NCBI GenBank assembly: GCA_961205875.1
Contig: OY540810.1
Location: forward strand, 20,584,001-20,648,000
Origin: Sialis fuliginosa
Lineage: Eukaryota; Arthropoda; Insecta; Megaloptera; Sialidae
Length of the DNA: 64,000 nucleotides
Direction: 5' to 3'
Below are positions 31,534 to 44,741 of the stretch, one piece after another. A model generated the notes under the pieces. That model was given only the letters and a program-made list of their open reading frames with translations. It was not told the origin of the DNA and made no database searches. Both the position numbers and the translations under genes were made by a program. How positions within the stretch are numbered: the stretch's first letter is position 1; each line of letters begins with the position of its first letter.

Positions 31534-33522
31534 TAGTCCAGTAAAGGAAGCATTTTGACAGGAAATTAAGAGGGCAAGCAATTTTATGATTGATTCTTAT
31601 AGATTTTGAACCGGAGAATTCGAAAAAAATAACCCGGAATAGCGAAAAGTGGTGCAACACCCTTAAAAATGGGGTTTAAGGGTGAAAATCCTATTTCCAA
31701 CCGTTTTTTCAATTTATCACAAAATCTGAAGCGATGATGGTATATTTTTATGGTTGATACATGTTCAAGACACTCAGATGAATCGATTGTGACCACATAT
31801 ACTAAATTTGGCCCAAAATTATCTCTTCCAGAGGGTTTAAAAGACTTAAAAATGCATCTTTTCGGGGAAAATAGTTTAAAAATTAATAACTTTTGTTAAA
31901 ATCATCCAAATGACTCGTAACTAGGCTCAAATTGTTCCTGAAGTTCCAAAGAATAATAATGAACCATAATTTAAAAAAATATTAATAGTTTAACCAATAA
32001 AAATCGCTAATGTTTAAGGGTAAGTAACGTAAATTTTTGAAAAACTATCTTTTTACTAAAATTTAAATAAAAACATCAGGGTTGAATATTTTTTAGTGAA
32101 ACCAAAGTAGATACCTTCTGTTTGTACATACAAACAAAATGAGACCCCCCAAAATAAAATTCAATTATTAGAACGGGTGCAAGTGCGATTAGAAATACAC
32201 TGAATTTTTGTTGTATACAATTAAAAAAAATTACATTTTTCCAAACAAAATAATAGATTCAGTCCAGTAAAGGAAGCATTTTGACATGAAATTATAGGGG
32301 CAAGGAATTTTATGATTGATTCTTATAGATTTTGAACCGGAGAATTCGAAAAAATAACCCGGACTAGCGAAAAGTGGTTCAACACCCTTAAAAAAATTTT
32401 TATGGTTGATATATATTCAGGACACTTAGATGAATCGATTGTGACCACATATACTAAATTTGGCCAAAAATTACCTCTTCCAAAGGGCTTAAAAGACGTA
32501 AAAATGCACTTACCCTTAAACATTAGCGATTTTCATTGGTTAAACTACTAATATTTTTTTAAATTATGGTTGGTCATTATTCTTTGGAACTTCAGGAATA
32601 ATTTGAGCCTAGTTACGAGTCATTTGGATGATTTTAACAAAAGTTATTAATTTTTAAACTATTTTCCCAGAAAAGATGCATTTTTACGTCTTTTAAGCCC
32701 TTTTAAAGACGTAATTTTTGGCCAAATTTAGTATATGTGGTCACAATCGATTCGTCTTAGTGTCCTGAACATATATCAATCATAAAAATACACCATCGTT
32801 GCTTTAGATTTTGTGATAATTTGTAAAAACGGTTGGAAATGGGCTTTTCACCTTTAAAGCCCATTTTAAGGGTGTTGCACCACTTTTCGTTAGTCCGGGT
32901 TATTTTTTTCGATTTCTCCGGTTCAAAATCTATAAGAATCAATTCGTTTCACTAAAAAATATTTAACCCTGGTGTTTTTATTTAAATTTTAGTAAAAGGG
33001 TAGTTTTTCAAAAAATTATGTTACTTACCCTTAAACATTAGCGATTTTTATTGGTTAAACGATTATTATTTTTTTATTTATGGTTGGTCATTATTCTTTG
33101 GAATTTCAGGAACAATTTGACGCTAATTACGAGTCATTTGGATGATTTTAACAAAAGTTATTAATTTTTAAACTATTTTCCCGAAAAGATGCATTTTTCT
33201 GTCTTTTAAGCCCTCTGGAACAGGTAATTTTTGGTCAAATTAAGTATATGTGGTCACAATCGATTCGCCTGAGTATCCTGAACATATATCAACGATAAAA
33301 ATATACCATCGTCGCTTTAGATTTTGTGATAAATTGAAAAAACGGTTGGATATGGGGTTTTCACCCTTAAACCCCATTTTTAAGGGTGTTGCACCACTTT
33401 TCGCTAGTCCGGGTTATTTTTTTCGAATTCTCCGGTTCAAAATCTATAAGAATCAATCATAAAATTGCTTGCCCTCTAAATTTCCCTTTTTCTCACTTTT
33501 CACTGCTTCCTTGACTGGGCTA
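31534..33522. mobile_element. Nested palindromic element (four related arms)
   Basis: The outer ends TAGTCCAGTAAAGGAAGC and, read inward from the right, TAGCCCAGTCAAGGAAGC pair. Four copies of one arm sequence are present: two forward (about 31534-32095 and 32263-32510) and two reverse (about 32510-32942 and 32945-33522). Landmarks are AACCGGAGAATTCGAAAAA, GGTGTTGCACCACTTTTCG, GTGGTCACAATCGATTC and CATCCAAATGACTCGTAA. A third left-type end lies at 32262. It appears that one foldback was inserted in, or recombined with, another. The 60-70-residue frames are arm products. No clear target duplication. Confidence 0.75.
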
Positions 33523-34254
33523 TATATAGGAATGTTTATATAATAATTAACTAATTGATATTATTTTGTAAATTCATTAGTTAAACAATAAATTTATTTT
33601 TTTATCGATTTTTTTAACATACCCTTAGGAAGTTATTGTAATCGGTCCGAAAATCAAAATAAAAAAATTCAACATATTTTTATGTTTCAAAGTCACTATA
33701 GTATATTTAAACTATTTTCAGAAAGATGTATGTGTGTGTCTATGTACGTACGTGTGTGTCATTTTTTACGTGCATGAAATCTCGCGGCTTGTAACATTAA
33801 TTAATACAAAAACAAAAAATATAAAAACTATAGGTTTGTTTGATATTGATAATTTTTTTTAAGAAGTTTAGAAACATTGTTAAATTTAAATAGAGATACA
33901 TTTATTTGAGTTTGAGATTTGAGTTAAAAGGCTAACTACTGGAGTCTTTACTCAAACAATCAAACCATTCATCATAAATAAAAAATACATACTTTTATGC
34001 GACATATATATCATAATTACAAACAGATATATATCGTACTTTACATTACAAAACCATTACAAATGTAAAATCACGTACCCACCGTACAAGTTACAACTCT
34101 TCTTCATTATATCGAACTAAGTAATATATCTTGTTTTCCTTTTGATCCTGTTTGCAGTTTTCATATTTATGTTGAAAACGTAACTGTGCACATAGGTAAA
34201 TAAAAATACTAGAGTTAAATTGAAATATATTGCTTGCTGTTGTCCACGAACCTG
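33523..34254. other. A+T-rich spacer
   Basis: Nothing recognised apart from short GTGTGTGT-type runs near 33730-33760. Confidence 0.5.
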
Positions 34255-34450
34255 TAGAATTCTGTCGTGGGTACATTTCACTATGACCTGCTATGTCGGC
34301 ATTAATTAATGCACTGCAATATTAATAAATAACAGTGCAATAATGTATCTGATTCAGACGTAACTTTACATATTATAATATATAGTATGTGTGTGCACCA
34401 CATGTAATACATGCATGTAAAAGTATTGGTTCAATTGTGTTCTTTGTTAA
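34255..34450 (+). repeat. Old local duplication, copy 1
   Basis: GTCGTGGGTACA, ATTAATTAATG, CAATATTAATAAATAACA and CATGTAAAAGTATTGGTTCA recur in the same order at 35437-35580. The copies are direct and about 1.2 kb apart, with many differences. Confidence 0.6.
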
Positions 34451-34935
34451 TTTATAGTAATGATTGGTAAACTTTATGTACATAAGTGCCACTTTGGTTA
34501 AATTATTGTGCTGTTCGGAAAATTCGTAAGAATTTTAATTAAGATGATGTCTGCCATCTTTTGGGTAAATTTTAAGTAGCATTCACCTAAAAGTTCTCAA
34601 TTTTATAGATAATTCTATAAGGAATGAAATAGATGATAATCTAATTTTAAATAGATGGAGTAAGACACCTTGGCTTTATTGAAACAATTTTTGTAAGGTT
34701 TATAAGGAAACATAAGGTCAAACACTTTAACACTTTCATTAAATTCTGTTATTGGTACCAGCTATGTAAATTTCTAAATTGACCAGAACCCAGCATTTTG
34801 TATTTAATAGTAGCGTACTAATCTGTCGATACAAACAAAATGATAATTAAATGAAAAAAATTAAATAAAAATGAAATAATACTTCATTCCTAACCCCGAT
34901 TAGAAATATACTGAAATTGTGTTAAACAACTATTT

Positions 34936-35168
34936 TTAATATAATATTTAAGTTCCTCAAATCACTAGCTTTATTCGATACCCTACTTGGGTATTAATAT
35001 AATATTTAAGTTCCTCAAGTCACTAGCTTTATTTGATACCCTACTTGTTGGGTTGGGAATTTTTTTTATTAAACAACTATCCCAAATATACTGAAATTGT
35101 GTTAAACAACTATTTTTAATATAATATTTAAGTTCCTCAAGTCACTAGCTTTATTTGATACCCTACTT
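34936..35168 (+). repeat. Three-copy ~53-bp direct repeat
   Basis: TATAATATTTAAGTTCCTCA, TCACTAGCTTTATT and GATACCCTACTT occur together at about 34938, 34998 and 35118, in one orientation. The third copy is preceded by the same CTGAAATTGTGTTAAACAAC as the first, showing that a block of about 180 bp was duplicated. No function evident. Confidence 0.75.
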
Positions 35169-35436
35169 ATTGAGTTTGGAATTTTTTTATTGAACAACTA
35201 TCCCCCTCCTTTAAAAACCTTTTGTAAAAAAAATTCGTGTTTATTTTTTGGCGGTTCGAAAATTAGAAGACAGACCAGTTGTCCGTGTTTTACCGATTTT
35301 GGTGAACTAAAAATAGAAATTTAATTTAAATTTAATCTAGAATTTCGACTTAATCAAGTCCCACAGTATACAAATATGAAAATAAACAACATAATTCAAC
35401 ATTCTAGGTCCCACCAACATGAAAAACAAACAGAAG

Positions 35437-35580
35437 TTGTGAATTTTGTCGTGGGTACACCTCAACCATGTCTGTGTTAATTAATGTACAGTAATATTAA
35501 TAAATAACATCGTAATAAAATATCATATGCACATACCTACAGCATATACACATGCAAAAATATTATTTCAATTGTATGTT
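35437..35580 (+). repeat. Old local duplication, copy 2
   Basis: Partner of 34255-34450. Shared landmarks are GTCGTGGGTACA, ATTAATTAATG and AATATTAATAAATAACA. The 53-bp repeats lie between the two copies. Confidence 0.6.
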
Positions 35581-37239
35581 GCCTGTTGGAAGGTAATTCA
35601 AAACGATTCAATGGTTTATGTACTCTCGAATAAACGAGCCAATAATATATAGAGCAACATTTTTATAAGCAGAGATGAATCGTGTTATAAATTATTATAA
35701 CTAATGCACAATTCACGACAGGGAGTCACTGTTAACGTTCTTTTGTACGACTGTATGTGTGTGTTTAAATACAGTGGCGTACGTTTTATAGGTTGGATAA
35801 AATTGTATAAAATAAAATATAGGTATACATATATAAAAAATTATACCTTGATCAAACAAAAGACGGGCTATAAACTACACGTAGGTATGATTAGTTATTC
35901 ATTGTTTTGTTATCATCTGTTAAGTTTTTAATCTGGAATAAAGAATCATATATCGTTTTTACTTGTCTATATAAATTGTAAAGTAGATACAACAGAAACA
36001 TAAAAATCAAGAAATTATGTCTTATTGTTCGTTATGAAACATAAATATTCATAAAGACATTATTCATATTAATTATTTTTTAAATTAATTGTGTTCGCAT
36101 TTTATTATATAGACGCGTTTATGTGTAAAACTCTATATGGACTCAAAAAAATTAATACAGTCATAAAATAAATTCCATGTACAACTTTTTCTTTTTATAC
36201 ATGAATTTCTTATCCGCGAGTGTGTATATGTATGTGTTATTTAATGAATAATTGGTAAGAAAATACTGAATTTTTAATTTATTATAAGATATAAAAAATA
36301 TTCACATTGAACACATTTATTTTAAAAGTTTTGCTGTTTTGTAATATTTATTAGTAAATTTACATATTTCTTGTAACTAAGTTTGATAATTCGTAAAAAA
36401 GTTAATTAATAAACATATATACATCCCTTGATAATTAAAAAAACAACAGCAGAGGCGAAAAAACAAGGCTTGTTATTTAACAAAACTTTTATAAAAAGAT
36501 ATATATCTGAAAAAACAACCCTGTTGGTAATCAATAAATTCTGAACAACTTTAAAGTTAAACAAACTTTGGTATCAGAAGAATTGTATAGTTTCAAACCC
36601 TTATCGAAAACTGAATTTTTAGTTAGAACTTTGTTTCTTAAAAATAAAAAAGTTTCGTTCACTTTTTGTAGTGTTATAAATTGTGCTGTTGTTTTGCTGT
36701 TTTTGAACGTGTAAATTCACGAAATCTGTAAATGATGTGTTAGTTACTAACTGCAATAAATTTATTTTATAAAAAACATGGCATGTTTAGTAAATTTATG
36801 AAAATATACTTGCACATATATTTATAAATATATTTAATTTTTAAATGTTTGTTAAACTTTAATACTGTTACTTAAACTGTTTTAGGTAGTTAACAATGTT
36901 TGGTAGTGACCTCACCAGAGCTGTGCCAAAGTGTAAAAATGTACTTTAATTACAAGTACGATTAGTTTTACCAAAAAATTTACTTAAGTATAGGTAGCTG
37001 GTATAGTTACTCTACAAAAATATTATGATCTTAAGTACATATAGAGTCGCATGCAGAAGTGGTCGACCAGTTTTAATTCAAATATGTTAAACTTGATATT
37101 AAATTAATTAATGAAATGGACGTATATTTGTGTTTTTATTTAAAATGGTGTAAGTTACTATATAAGCTCCATCCTAGAAAAAGATAATCGATGATGTTTG
37201 TCTTAATATTATAGAATCTGATGTAAGCGATTCTGACCT
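35581..37239. other. A+T-rich spacer
   Basis: No gene. From about 36910 (AGCTGTGCCAAAGTGTAAAA, TACTTTAATTACAAGTAC) to 37560 (TACAAGTACTATTA, AGTACTTTC) the sequence may be a decayed element around the Harbinger-like MITE, but its ends are not clear. Confidence 0.4.
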
Positions 37240-37242
37240 TTA

Positions 37243-37409
37243 GGGTCGATCCAGACTATCGTGCCGCTCCAATTAAATATAAATATACAATAAACAATGA
37301 AATAATTCACACTATAGATATCGTACCAGTCTCGATCCAATCACGCTCCGATACAGTATTACTATACTGAATATTTGACCGAGACCGGCAAGATAGACTG
37401 GATCGACCC
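37243..37409. mobile_element. PIF/Harbinger-like MITE, copy 2 (TTA-flanked)
   Basis: TTA flanks at 37240-37242 and 37410-37412. The ends GGGTCGATCCAGACTATC and, inward from the right, GGGTCGATCCAGTCTATC pair closely. Same family as 11440-11675, with GCTCCAATTAAATATAAATA and CACACTATAGATATCGTACC recalling its interior. Non-coding. Confidence 0.75.
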
Positions 37410-37739
37410 TTAGGGTGGCAGACGATTTCTGAAGTCCATAGTACATTTCCAACAAAATAAACTTAAAAAAAGTATACAATCGATTTCTAAGTACAAGTAC
37501 TATTATTTTTCAATAAATATATTAAAAAGCACAAGAATATAGTACTTTCATTTGAAAAATAATTAAATATGATACGAGCATACATACCTACGAAATTATT
37601 TGCTAAGGTTGTTTCACGTGAAGAGATTCATTAATAAATATTTTAAGCAAAATCCTAAATTTTCAGTCGATCGACGGTTGAAATTGATATATTCAAAAAT
37701 AAACAAAACAAAGTGAGTAGTATCTTTGTTTCGTGAAGT

Positions 37740-38129
37740 TTTAACGTCCCCTATTTAACCGACAAATCTTTTAAAGTGCGCAATCAATACGTAGAACGAC
37801 AAATGTGCTTAAGTGAAGCGGGTCCGTACAACTACTTTGTGTACAGACCGTTATAGACATTACGTATTAATTCGAAGAGCTTCGTCATTGGGATCCGATG
37901 GGAAAATACACGCATGTGTTTGCAATCGATGTTGACCCCAGATCAGTTTCATCGGTTCGAGTGACTGTGCAGGGTCGATCAGAATCCTTCGGAGGACACA
38001 ACCTAGTTAATCCGATCACAAGAAGAGTGTATGAATAGGGTTGGCGAATTTGTTAGGGGTGCTAACTGCTAACCAATGTTTCTGATTATATACAGGACTG
38101 CCCAAGAGATGAGACGAAACTAGCGTCAG
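37740..38129 (+). other. G+C-richer island ending in a splice-donor-like site
   Basis: Non-repetitive, CpG-containing sequence (GAAGCGGGTCCGTACAAC, GATCGACG-type phrases) ends GCGTCAG followed by GTAAGT at 38130-38135, an excellent 5' splice-site match. No coding frame of length is present, so a host 5' non-coding exon with a promoter nearby is one explanation. A chance donor match is not excluded. Confidence 0.3.
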
Positions 38130-38135
38130 GTAAGT

Positions 38136-40509
38136 CTTGTCTCGGTTCTTAGAATTAAAATCTCGTCTCATAAGTAATCAAGCCGCTCTCGTTTTGTAGT
38201 TCTTGAAGACAGTTGCTTAAATTACTATATTCCGCAACACTGGTTCACTACTTTGTACGTATGTTTGGGACACCGTTTTCTAATGTAGAAGTATGTGTTA
38301 TAGATTCAAAGTTTAAATAGAACAAGCCATTTTCTAACAAAAAACAAACGGCTTAACTGAATTCGATTAAATTTCTTTCAGATCATATTAAGATGCTTCG
38401 ATTGACACCCGAACGAAGTCACTAGCATTTTTTATTTGCGAGATTTCGTGCAGGAAAAAAATGACCACGAACATAGGCACGTAAACACACCCATACACAG
38501 ACACATGTCTTTCTAAAAATAGTATAAATATACTATATTGACCTATTGGGAAGTTATTATGTGTAGGTGATGTAACGTTTTGCTAAATAAATTAAACTGT
38601 AGGTTCAATTTTCCTTTAATTGGAAGGTTGGAACAGACCTCAAGACCCAGAAACGTACATTGAAATAGAAATAGTTATATAATATATTTATAAATAATAA
38701 TTCTATCAAATTTTACTTACATTGAGCGTTTTACAATAACTACACTAAACATTAACTTACTAATTACACAATAACAAAATTTTTCACTAACACTTATACA
38801 TTACACTTAATTTATTAACCTATATTTATCTCGCTACCACAAGGCCTGTATACCTTAACGTGAATAACAGCGTTAAAGGGCAGAAATAATCAAAAACAGT
38901 TTTAGATTTTAACTTTTTAAAATTAATGAATCTTATATTCAAGACACTGTGATAACGACTGAAAGCTTCTCAATCTCTCGGTTGTCTTCGTCTGTATTAC
39001 GTAATGTCCCTTTTTGAAAATATGAATCAACAGAAACTTATAACTAAAGGGATTACGCAATGCTACATAGTTGCCATCGCTTACAAATTATATTATTTGT
39101 GCATATCGCTATAGTAGATCAGTATACCATATAAATTGTAGATGGTGATTTTATTATTGATTAAGTCTAGGAATATAGTTTATATATGAATGAATTTGTG
39201 TGAGCCAGATGTCTAAGCTTAGGTAATTATTTTTCATTCATATGTAGGTATGTGAAAGCCATATACATATGTAATATGTACTGATCTAATATTACAAATG
39301 TAGTTGGTTAGTAATTGAATTAAATTATATTTATTATTAACTATAATTATCTATTGGTACTAATATTCTTTATAGAGGAAGGTAGAGTAAATGTATAGAT
39401 TATTGACAAAATTTACATTGTTCCATGTAGTTTTATAGTATTATTATATATAGTATGTAAGTACGATATAGACAACAATGCAAATTATGATAATGGAATC
39501 TTTGATATTATATAAATAATTTTTAATTTTAACCTCATTTGAACAAAATATAACTGGAATTGTTAATTAGATTATTATTGATAACATTTACAATAAATGG
39601 TTTATATGTATAATGGTTTCCTTTAAAATAGCAGTGGTACGATTTAGGCTGTAGTACGATTATGGTTACTTTCCTTTATATTCTTATACACGGTTTTATA
39701 AAGGAACACTTTCTGCAGGGTATTAAATTTAAATAACAGTTGTATATTGATTATTGTGTTTATATATATGTATGTGAGTAGTAGTTATGTATAAAAAATG
39801 TATTTTAACCTATATCATTGCTGAATAATTACACTACTGACATATACAAACATGAATATGATGTTAAGTAGGCTAATATAGAGAAAAATAATAACTAATA
39901 TTGTATAATTAGGTGAGAGTATAATAATGATTTGGAGAAGTAGCGAATAAATTCTAGTAATTATTAATTTTTAAATATGATATGAACCTAATCGTACACA
40001 CAAATATTTGTATAATAATGTATACATACCTACTATATACGAGTATTATGTAAATATGAAACATGTTAATATAATTAGAACATACATCTGACATGAGATG
40101 TCTTCGACAATATATGTAGGTAATGATGACGTCAGCAACGTCTCTACATATTGTAGGATAGATTAACTGTCATTTGCAATCTGCTATTTTCAGAGAGTAC
40201 GAATATATTTTTTCTTTTACGGTTATTACGAAAAAACAAACATGACAAAATGTTTGTGTATATATGTTATATTTTCCTCTGACTAATTTGCTTACAAAGG
40301 TAATTTACATTTTAATTTAAAAATAAAATCTAGAAAATTTATTTTATAAACATATGGTAGACGAAGTAGAGAAGGTTATAAACATTATTTTTCTTAAATA
40401 AATATTTGCTTTTAAATAGAATATTAATATTGTAATTAATATGCATATGTTGATATAAGTGTCAAATACATACGTATAATATGATATAATATACATATAT
40501 GCTCAAAAT
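38136..40509. other. A+T-rich spacer, nothing recognised
   Basis: Long unique-looking A+T-rich stretch, with TATG/TACA microsatellite-like runs. I see no frame, inverted repeat or tandem array worth listing. Confidence 0.55.
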
Positions 40510-40712
40510 TATCTGTCAGAGAGATGATGTTTCCAATTATACGTTTCTCATAATCAGTTAATGAATTATCAGTGTAATTTCAAATAATTTATATTTATTC
40601 AAAGAACCAGATATTATGCTGCTACCATTTTGGAGCATATTTTTACGGAGCGCATTGGTTTCAGTGTTAAGTAGTGTGATATGAGTTTTAGTATATTTCC
40701 TTGTCTAAGCGA
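40510..40712 (-). repeat. Partial copy of the CTTAGACAAGG hAT-like family
   Basis: The right part (TTTCCTTGTCTAAG near 40697-40710) is the reverse complement of the left terminus of the family at 53.7 and 55.8 kb. Inward, TGGAGCATATTTTTACGGAG and GTTAATGAATTATCAGTGTA match the complements of the same copies. The far end is lost. Confidence 0.55.
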
Positions 40713-42329
40713 TAGGGTCACATTTTGTTTTATTTGATCTTTAACAATGGCATCTCTTGCCTCACTTTAAGGTATGTATATGTGTAAATTGATATCCCAC
40801 AGTTTAAGAACCACAGACATACATATCACGATTAAAAAAATTACTAAATGAGAAAATACATGCTTATCTATACGTCTATTACATCACATTAATTCTTCTC
40901 TGTAACTTGATATGTTTTATTTTAAACTAATTTATCGATCGAGTTAAAATATAAAATAAATTTAACATATGAATTGATGAGTTGAACAGCTGAACACTAT
41001 AAAATCAAAACATTAAAGCAATCACACTAAATATACGTAGGAAATTAAGCTATATATAAAGTATCAAGTAACACAAATATACATTTTCTGTGTAACTGTT
41101 GACATTTTGACTAGGCATTGACACATAACCGTCGGTTCTATAAATCTTCCTCTATGTTTTCTAAAAATCAACGATGTATCAAATAACCTGCAACGCGGCT
41201 TCTAAATATTTTACTTCTCATACATCACATTCTCTTTCTTTCGAATTTATATTGTCCACCTGTCCAATTGACAACAACTGATGCTATCAACATTTTTATT
41301 ATTTTTCGTATTTTCTCGGCATATCTAACATTCTTCTGTTTAATTGAAATCATAAAAAAGCGAGAGTATCTTGGATTTATTGAAGTTTTTATGAAATCGT
41401 GTTTTAAGATAAATGAAAATATTTATGATTTAATCTCAAACGATTAGAGTCCCCAGAGGTATAAAACCTATCACGAAATCCGACAAAAGTTTAGGATACT
41501 TTTTGGTTCTCTACAAAATTATAAAGAAAACAAATTAAATATTAACTCGTTACGCTATTTTGTATCGGAGATATGATAAATCAAAAATTGACCGAAAATG
41601 CTAAAAAATCACGGAAAGTGCCATTTTATATACCGTTTTGTACGTTTTTAGACTTTATTTAGATGGTTCAAATTTCAACTTGAATAGAAATATCAACTAA
41701 AAGTTGAGAAATAAGAAGGCAACACCATAACATACTACATAAACAATAAATTTCATGAAAAAATTTAAATCACATTTTTTCCTCTCCAAGGCAATTGATT
41801 TTTTTGCCCATAGCACAACTAGTTAAAAAACTCGTAATACCTACAATAATTTGAGTTGACGAAAATCACGAACATTTTTTTAGTAGTTTTAATAATTAAT
41901 TTTTTTTGATAAAAACTTACTTTATCTCAATACACGGACACTTATACGTCAATAAACTCTTCGCAATTAGTGCTAGGGTACAGCAATAGTAGGTCTATCT
42001 GCCAATTATCCAGTGACCCCAATTAAACCTTCTGTACCCGCATAAAGTATATAAAATAGATAACAATAAACTATAATTACAAAGTTTTAGATACAATTAC
42101 CACACCTCGTACAGTTATTCTAAATAATTGTTTAAATTTAATAAAGCGGAGGGGCGTAGTTGAGTATACGGAAACTGCTGCGCTAAATATTATGCGTTCA
42201 TCCAAACACACAGACATTTTATATGTAATTCGTATGTATATTGTATATGTTATACAGAACCGGCTTTAGAATGACTGCTATCTAAATAAACGCCTATTTT
42301 TTACTTTATTGTACTCATGTATATAAAAC
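40713..42329. other. Non-coding, possible decayed repeat at 41450-41990
   Basis: AGAGTCCCCAGAGGTATAAA near 41450 and the following block, including GTTACGCTATTTTGTATCGG, have the style of a decayed interspersed repeat. No partner was found in the window and no inverted-repeat ends were clear. Confidence 0.4.
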
Positions 42330-42338
42330 ATACATATA

Positions 42339-42945
42339 TAGGATGTTTTTTATTTATTTCTTATTTTGTCGGTCCCATTGGTCTATGCTTTAGCTTTGGA
42401 TCAAAAGTTAACTGTCCCAAAATTTCAGACTCATAGATCAAACCTGTGAACGGCGCAAACCGAGTATTTTTCCCATTTGATTAACATGGCAAAAATTACT
42501 TTTTTACTTATACGTGAAAATCTCGTTGAAAAATTTTTTTATTTTAATTTTTTACAGAAGTTAAATTTCTTACAAAAAGATCCCAAGTGCTCAATTCATA
42601 GATCCAGTATTTTTAAATATATGTTCGTTTAAACATTATCATAAAAAGTAAAATCCAATTTTTATGATAATTTTTAAACGAACATATATCTTAAAATTTA
42701 TTAGATTTTTGAATTGAGCACTTAATTCTCTACAAAATAATATTCTGAGATATTTAAAAAAAAATTGTTTCAACGAGATATTCACGCGTAAGTAAAAAAG
42801 TAATTTTTTTCCATGTTAATCAAATGGGAAAAAGACTCGGTTTGCGTCGTCCACAGGTTTGATCTACGAGTCTGAAATTTTGAGACAATCAACTTTTGAT
42901 TCAAAGCTAAAACATCGAGTAATGGGATCGAAAAAAAACGCCCTA
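42339..42945. mobile_element. Foldback element with 9-bp target duplication
   Basis: Arms of roughly 300 bp meet near 42645. The ends TAGGATGTTTTTTATTT and, inward from the right, TAGGGCGTTTTTTTTCG pair. Inner landmarks GATCAAACCTGTGAACGG, CATTTGATTAACATGG and TATATGTTCGTTTAAA have complements on the other side. ATACATATA stands directly outside both ends (42330-42338, 42946-42954); eight bases of it would suit hAT. The 86-residue minus-strand frame at 42782-43042 starts beyond the element and runs into its arm; it is not a gene. Confidence 0.75.
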
Positions 42946-42954
42946 ATACATATA

Positions 42955-44038
42955 GTATAAGTAGATTAAAGTCGGTATATATGGAACAAGAGGGTAATAT
43001 AGACACCTCTTTTTGCTGCTCTATTTTAAATTTTATAAACACAAAATTAATATGTATTTAAGCTTACACGTCTGATTTACTATGTCAGTTGACATGCTAG
43101 TGTTTGGATTACTGATATGTCATTGAGAGCAATTTAATGAATTTTTGATTATTTATGTTAAGATAAGATAGCTTTTTGTATTATACTTAATTGTTTCAAT
43201 TGCTTGTATAACTATTTCAAAATGCAGGTATAGGGTTCGACCGTATGAATAGTGCTTTTAATCCACGTAATAACTGTTGCCTCGGTAAAAAAATTATTTT
43301 TTTGCATTTTTGGACATTCATTTTTTTTAATTTCAATATTTTAACCCTAAAAGTGTACAAGTGTCAGCCTCCCCTCCTACAAGCCATGCATACACCCTTG
43401 AAGTTAAAACTAAACTTAAAAGTAAGCATTATTTGTATTATGTATTTAACATCAAATAAGTATGTATATAAATAAATAAAAAATGTTATTATTAAGAGAG
43501 CCGTTTTGACTATTAGTTGACTCCACTTTGTAGTTACGTTATTACACTTTTGAATCAAAACAAAAATATAAAGATGATCTAAGAGTTCATGTCTGGGTTG
43601 AACACCCTTATTGTCAGTTCAAGACAATGTTACATAGCAACATCTACAGATACATTAAATACAAAATAAAAATAAAACAACTTAGCTATATTTGTCACTT
43701 GGGAATCCATGAAATTATTACAACCAAATATACAACACCAATAACTGTGGAGTATTCCCAAGAAAATCTGTACTAAAACTAACAACTGGTCTACAAATAA
43801 GTACACAAACGTTGTATTTGTACATTCGGATATACGTATACACATATATATTTTGCAGACAGTGGAATAGTGTAGATAAACTTTAATTAGCGATGTTGAT
43901 AATTACATCTGAAACAAACGGAGATGCGAGGTTTTGTTACACCCTCATAGTTAACTGTTCCAATCCGAATGATAACACTGGATGATCATGCAATGTACAT
44001 TACAAACAACATATTCAATGCATTCGAAATACAGATCC
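42955..44038. other. Spacer without recognised gene
   Basis: The frames at 43245-43475, 43364-43558 and 43630-43845 have no recognisable domain and overlap each other on opposite strands. No repeat partner seen. Confidence 0.5.
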
Positions 44039-44040
44039 TA

Positions 44041-44741
44041 CACTGAAAAAAACAAATTTGGTTAAAATTAAACAAATACGTTTAGTTGAAAATTTTTGGT
44101 TAAAAATACTAAATACGGGTTGGCAGAAACAAATATAAGACATTTAACATTATTTGCTTATTTATACAACTAATTTTACTTGTTGAAGTTTTAACCAAAT
44201 ATTAGTTTGAAGTTTCCTTGCAATTATATTATGAAAATACAGGGTGTATAAAAAAAATGTACTCACACTTTTGTTTTCTGTATTCGAAGCTATTTCATTT
44301 CAATTTATGCTAATAAATAATATTTTTCTCGTCATTCGAAGTGTGAGTACATTTTTTTGAGACACCCTGTAGTAAGTTGTATTATTCTCACTAGGGATGT
44401 ACATTTTTTGATTATTTATATGGTCTATCAATAACATGTCTCTGTATTCTGGCCTTCCTCAGTATTAATAAATATTTCGTTTCTTACTCAAAATTTATGA
44501 AATAGTCCAGGTAAGATAATAAGTAATTCTGGCTCGCACTAATATTTGAGTTATCCATAATTATATGCAAATTACAAATTATATCACACAACATAATTGT
44601 TTTTTTATAACAAAACCGTTAAGTATTTATAACCAAATGTGGATCATTGACCAAATAATTTAGTTCACACAGAATATTTGGTTCAATTGAAAATATTTTG
44701 GGTTGATTCAATTATTAGTTAAAATTATTTTTTTTTCAGCG
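44041..44741. mobile_element. TA-flanked DNA element with CACTGAAAAAAA ends, carrying a nested MITE
   Basis: TA lies outside both ends (44039-44040, 44742-44743). The left end CACTGAAAAAAACAAATTTG pairs loosely with the right end read inward, CGCTGAAAAAAAAATAATTT, and the interior repeats AAC(C)AAAT phrases on both strands. The TA duplication fits Tc1/mariner-like or related superfamilies. A younger 130-bp MITE is inserted at 44238-44371. Confidence 0.5.
44238..44371. mobile_element. Short TA-flanked MITE with CAGGGTGT ends
   Basis: TACAGGGTGTATAAAAAAAA at the left pairs with the right end, inward TACAGGGTGTCTCAAAAAAA, and both continue ATGTACTCACACTT, giving about 35-bp terminal repeats. 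TA is the likely duplication, consistent with a mariner-type MITE. Non-coding. Confidence 0.8.
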
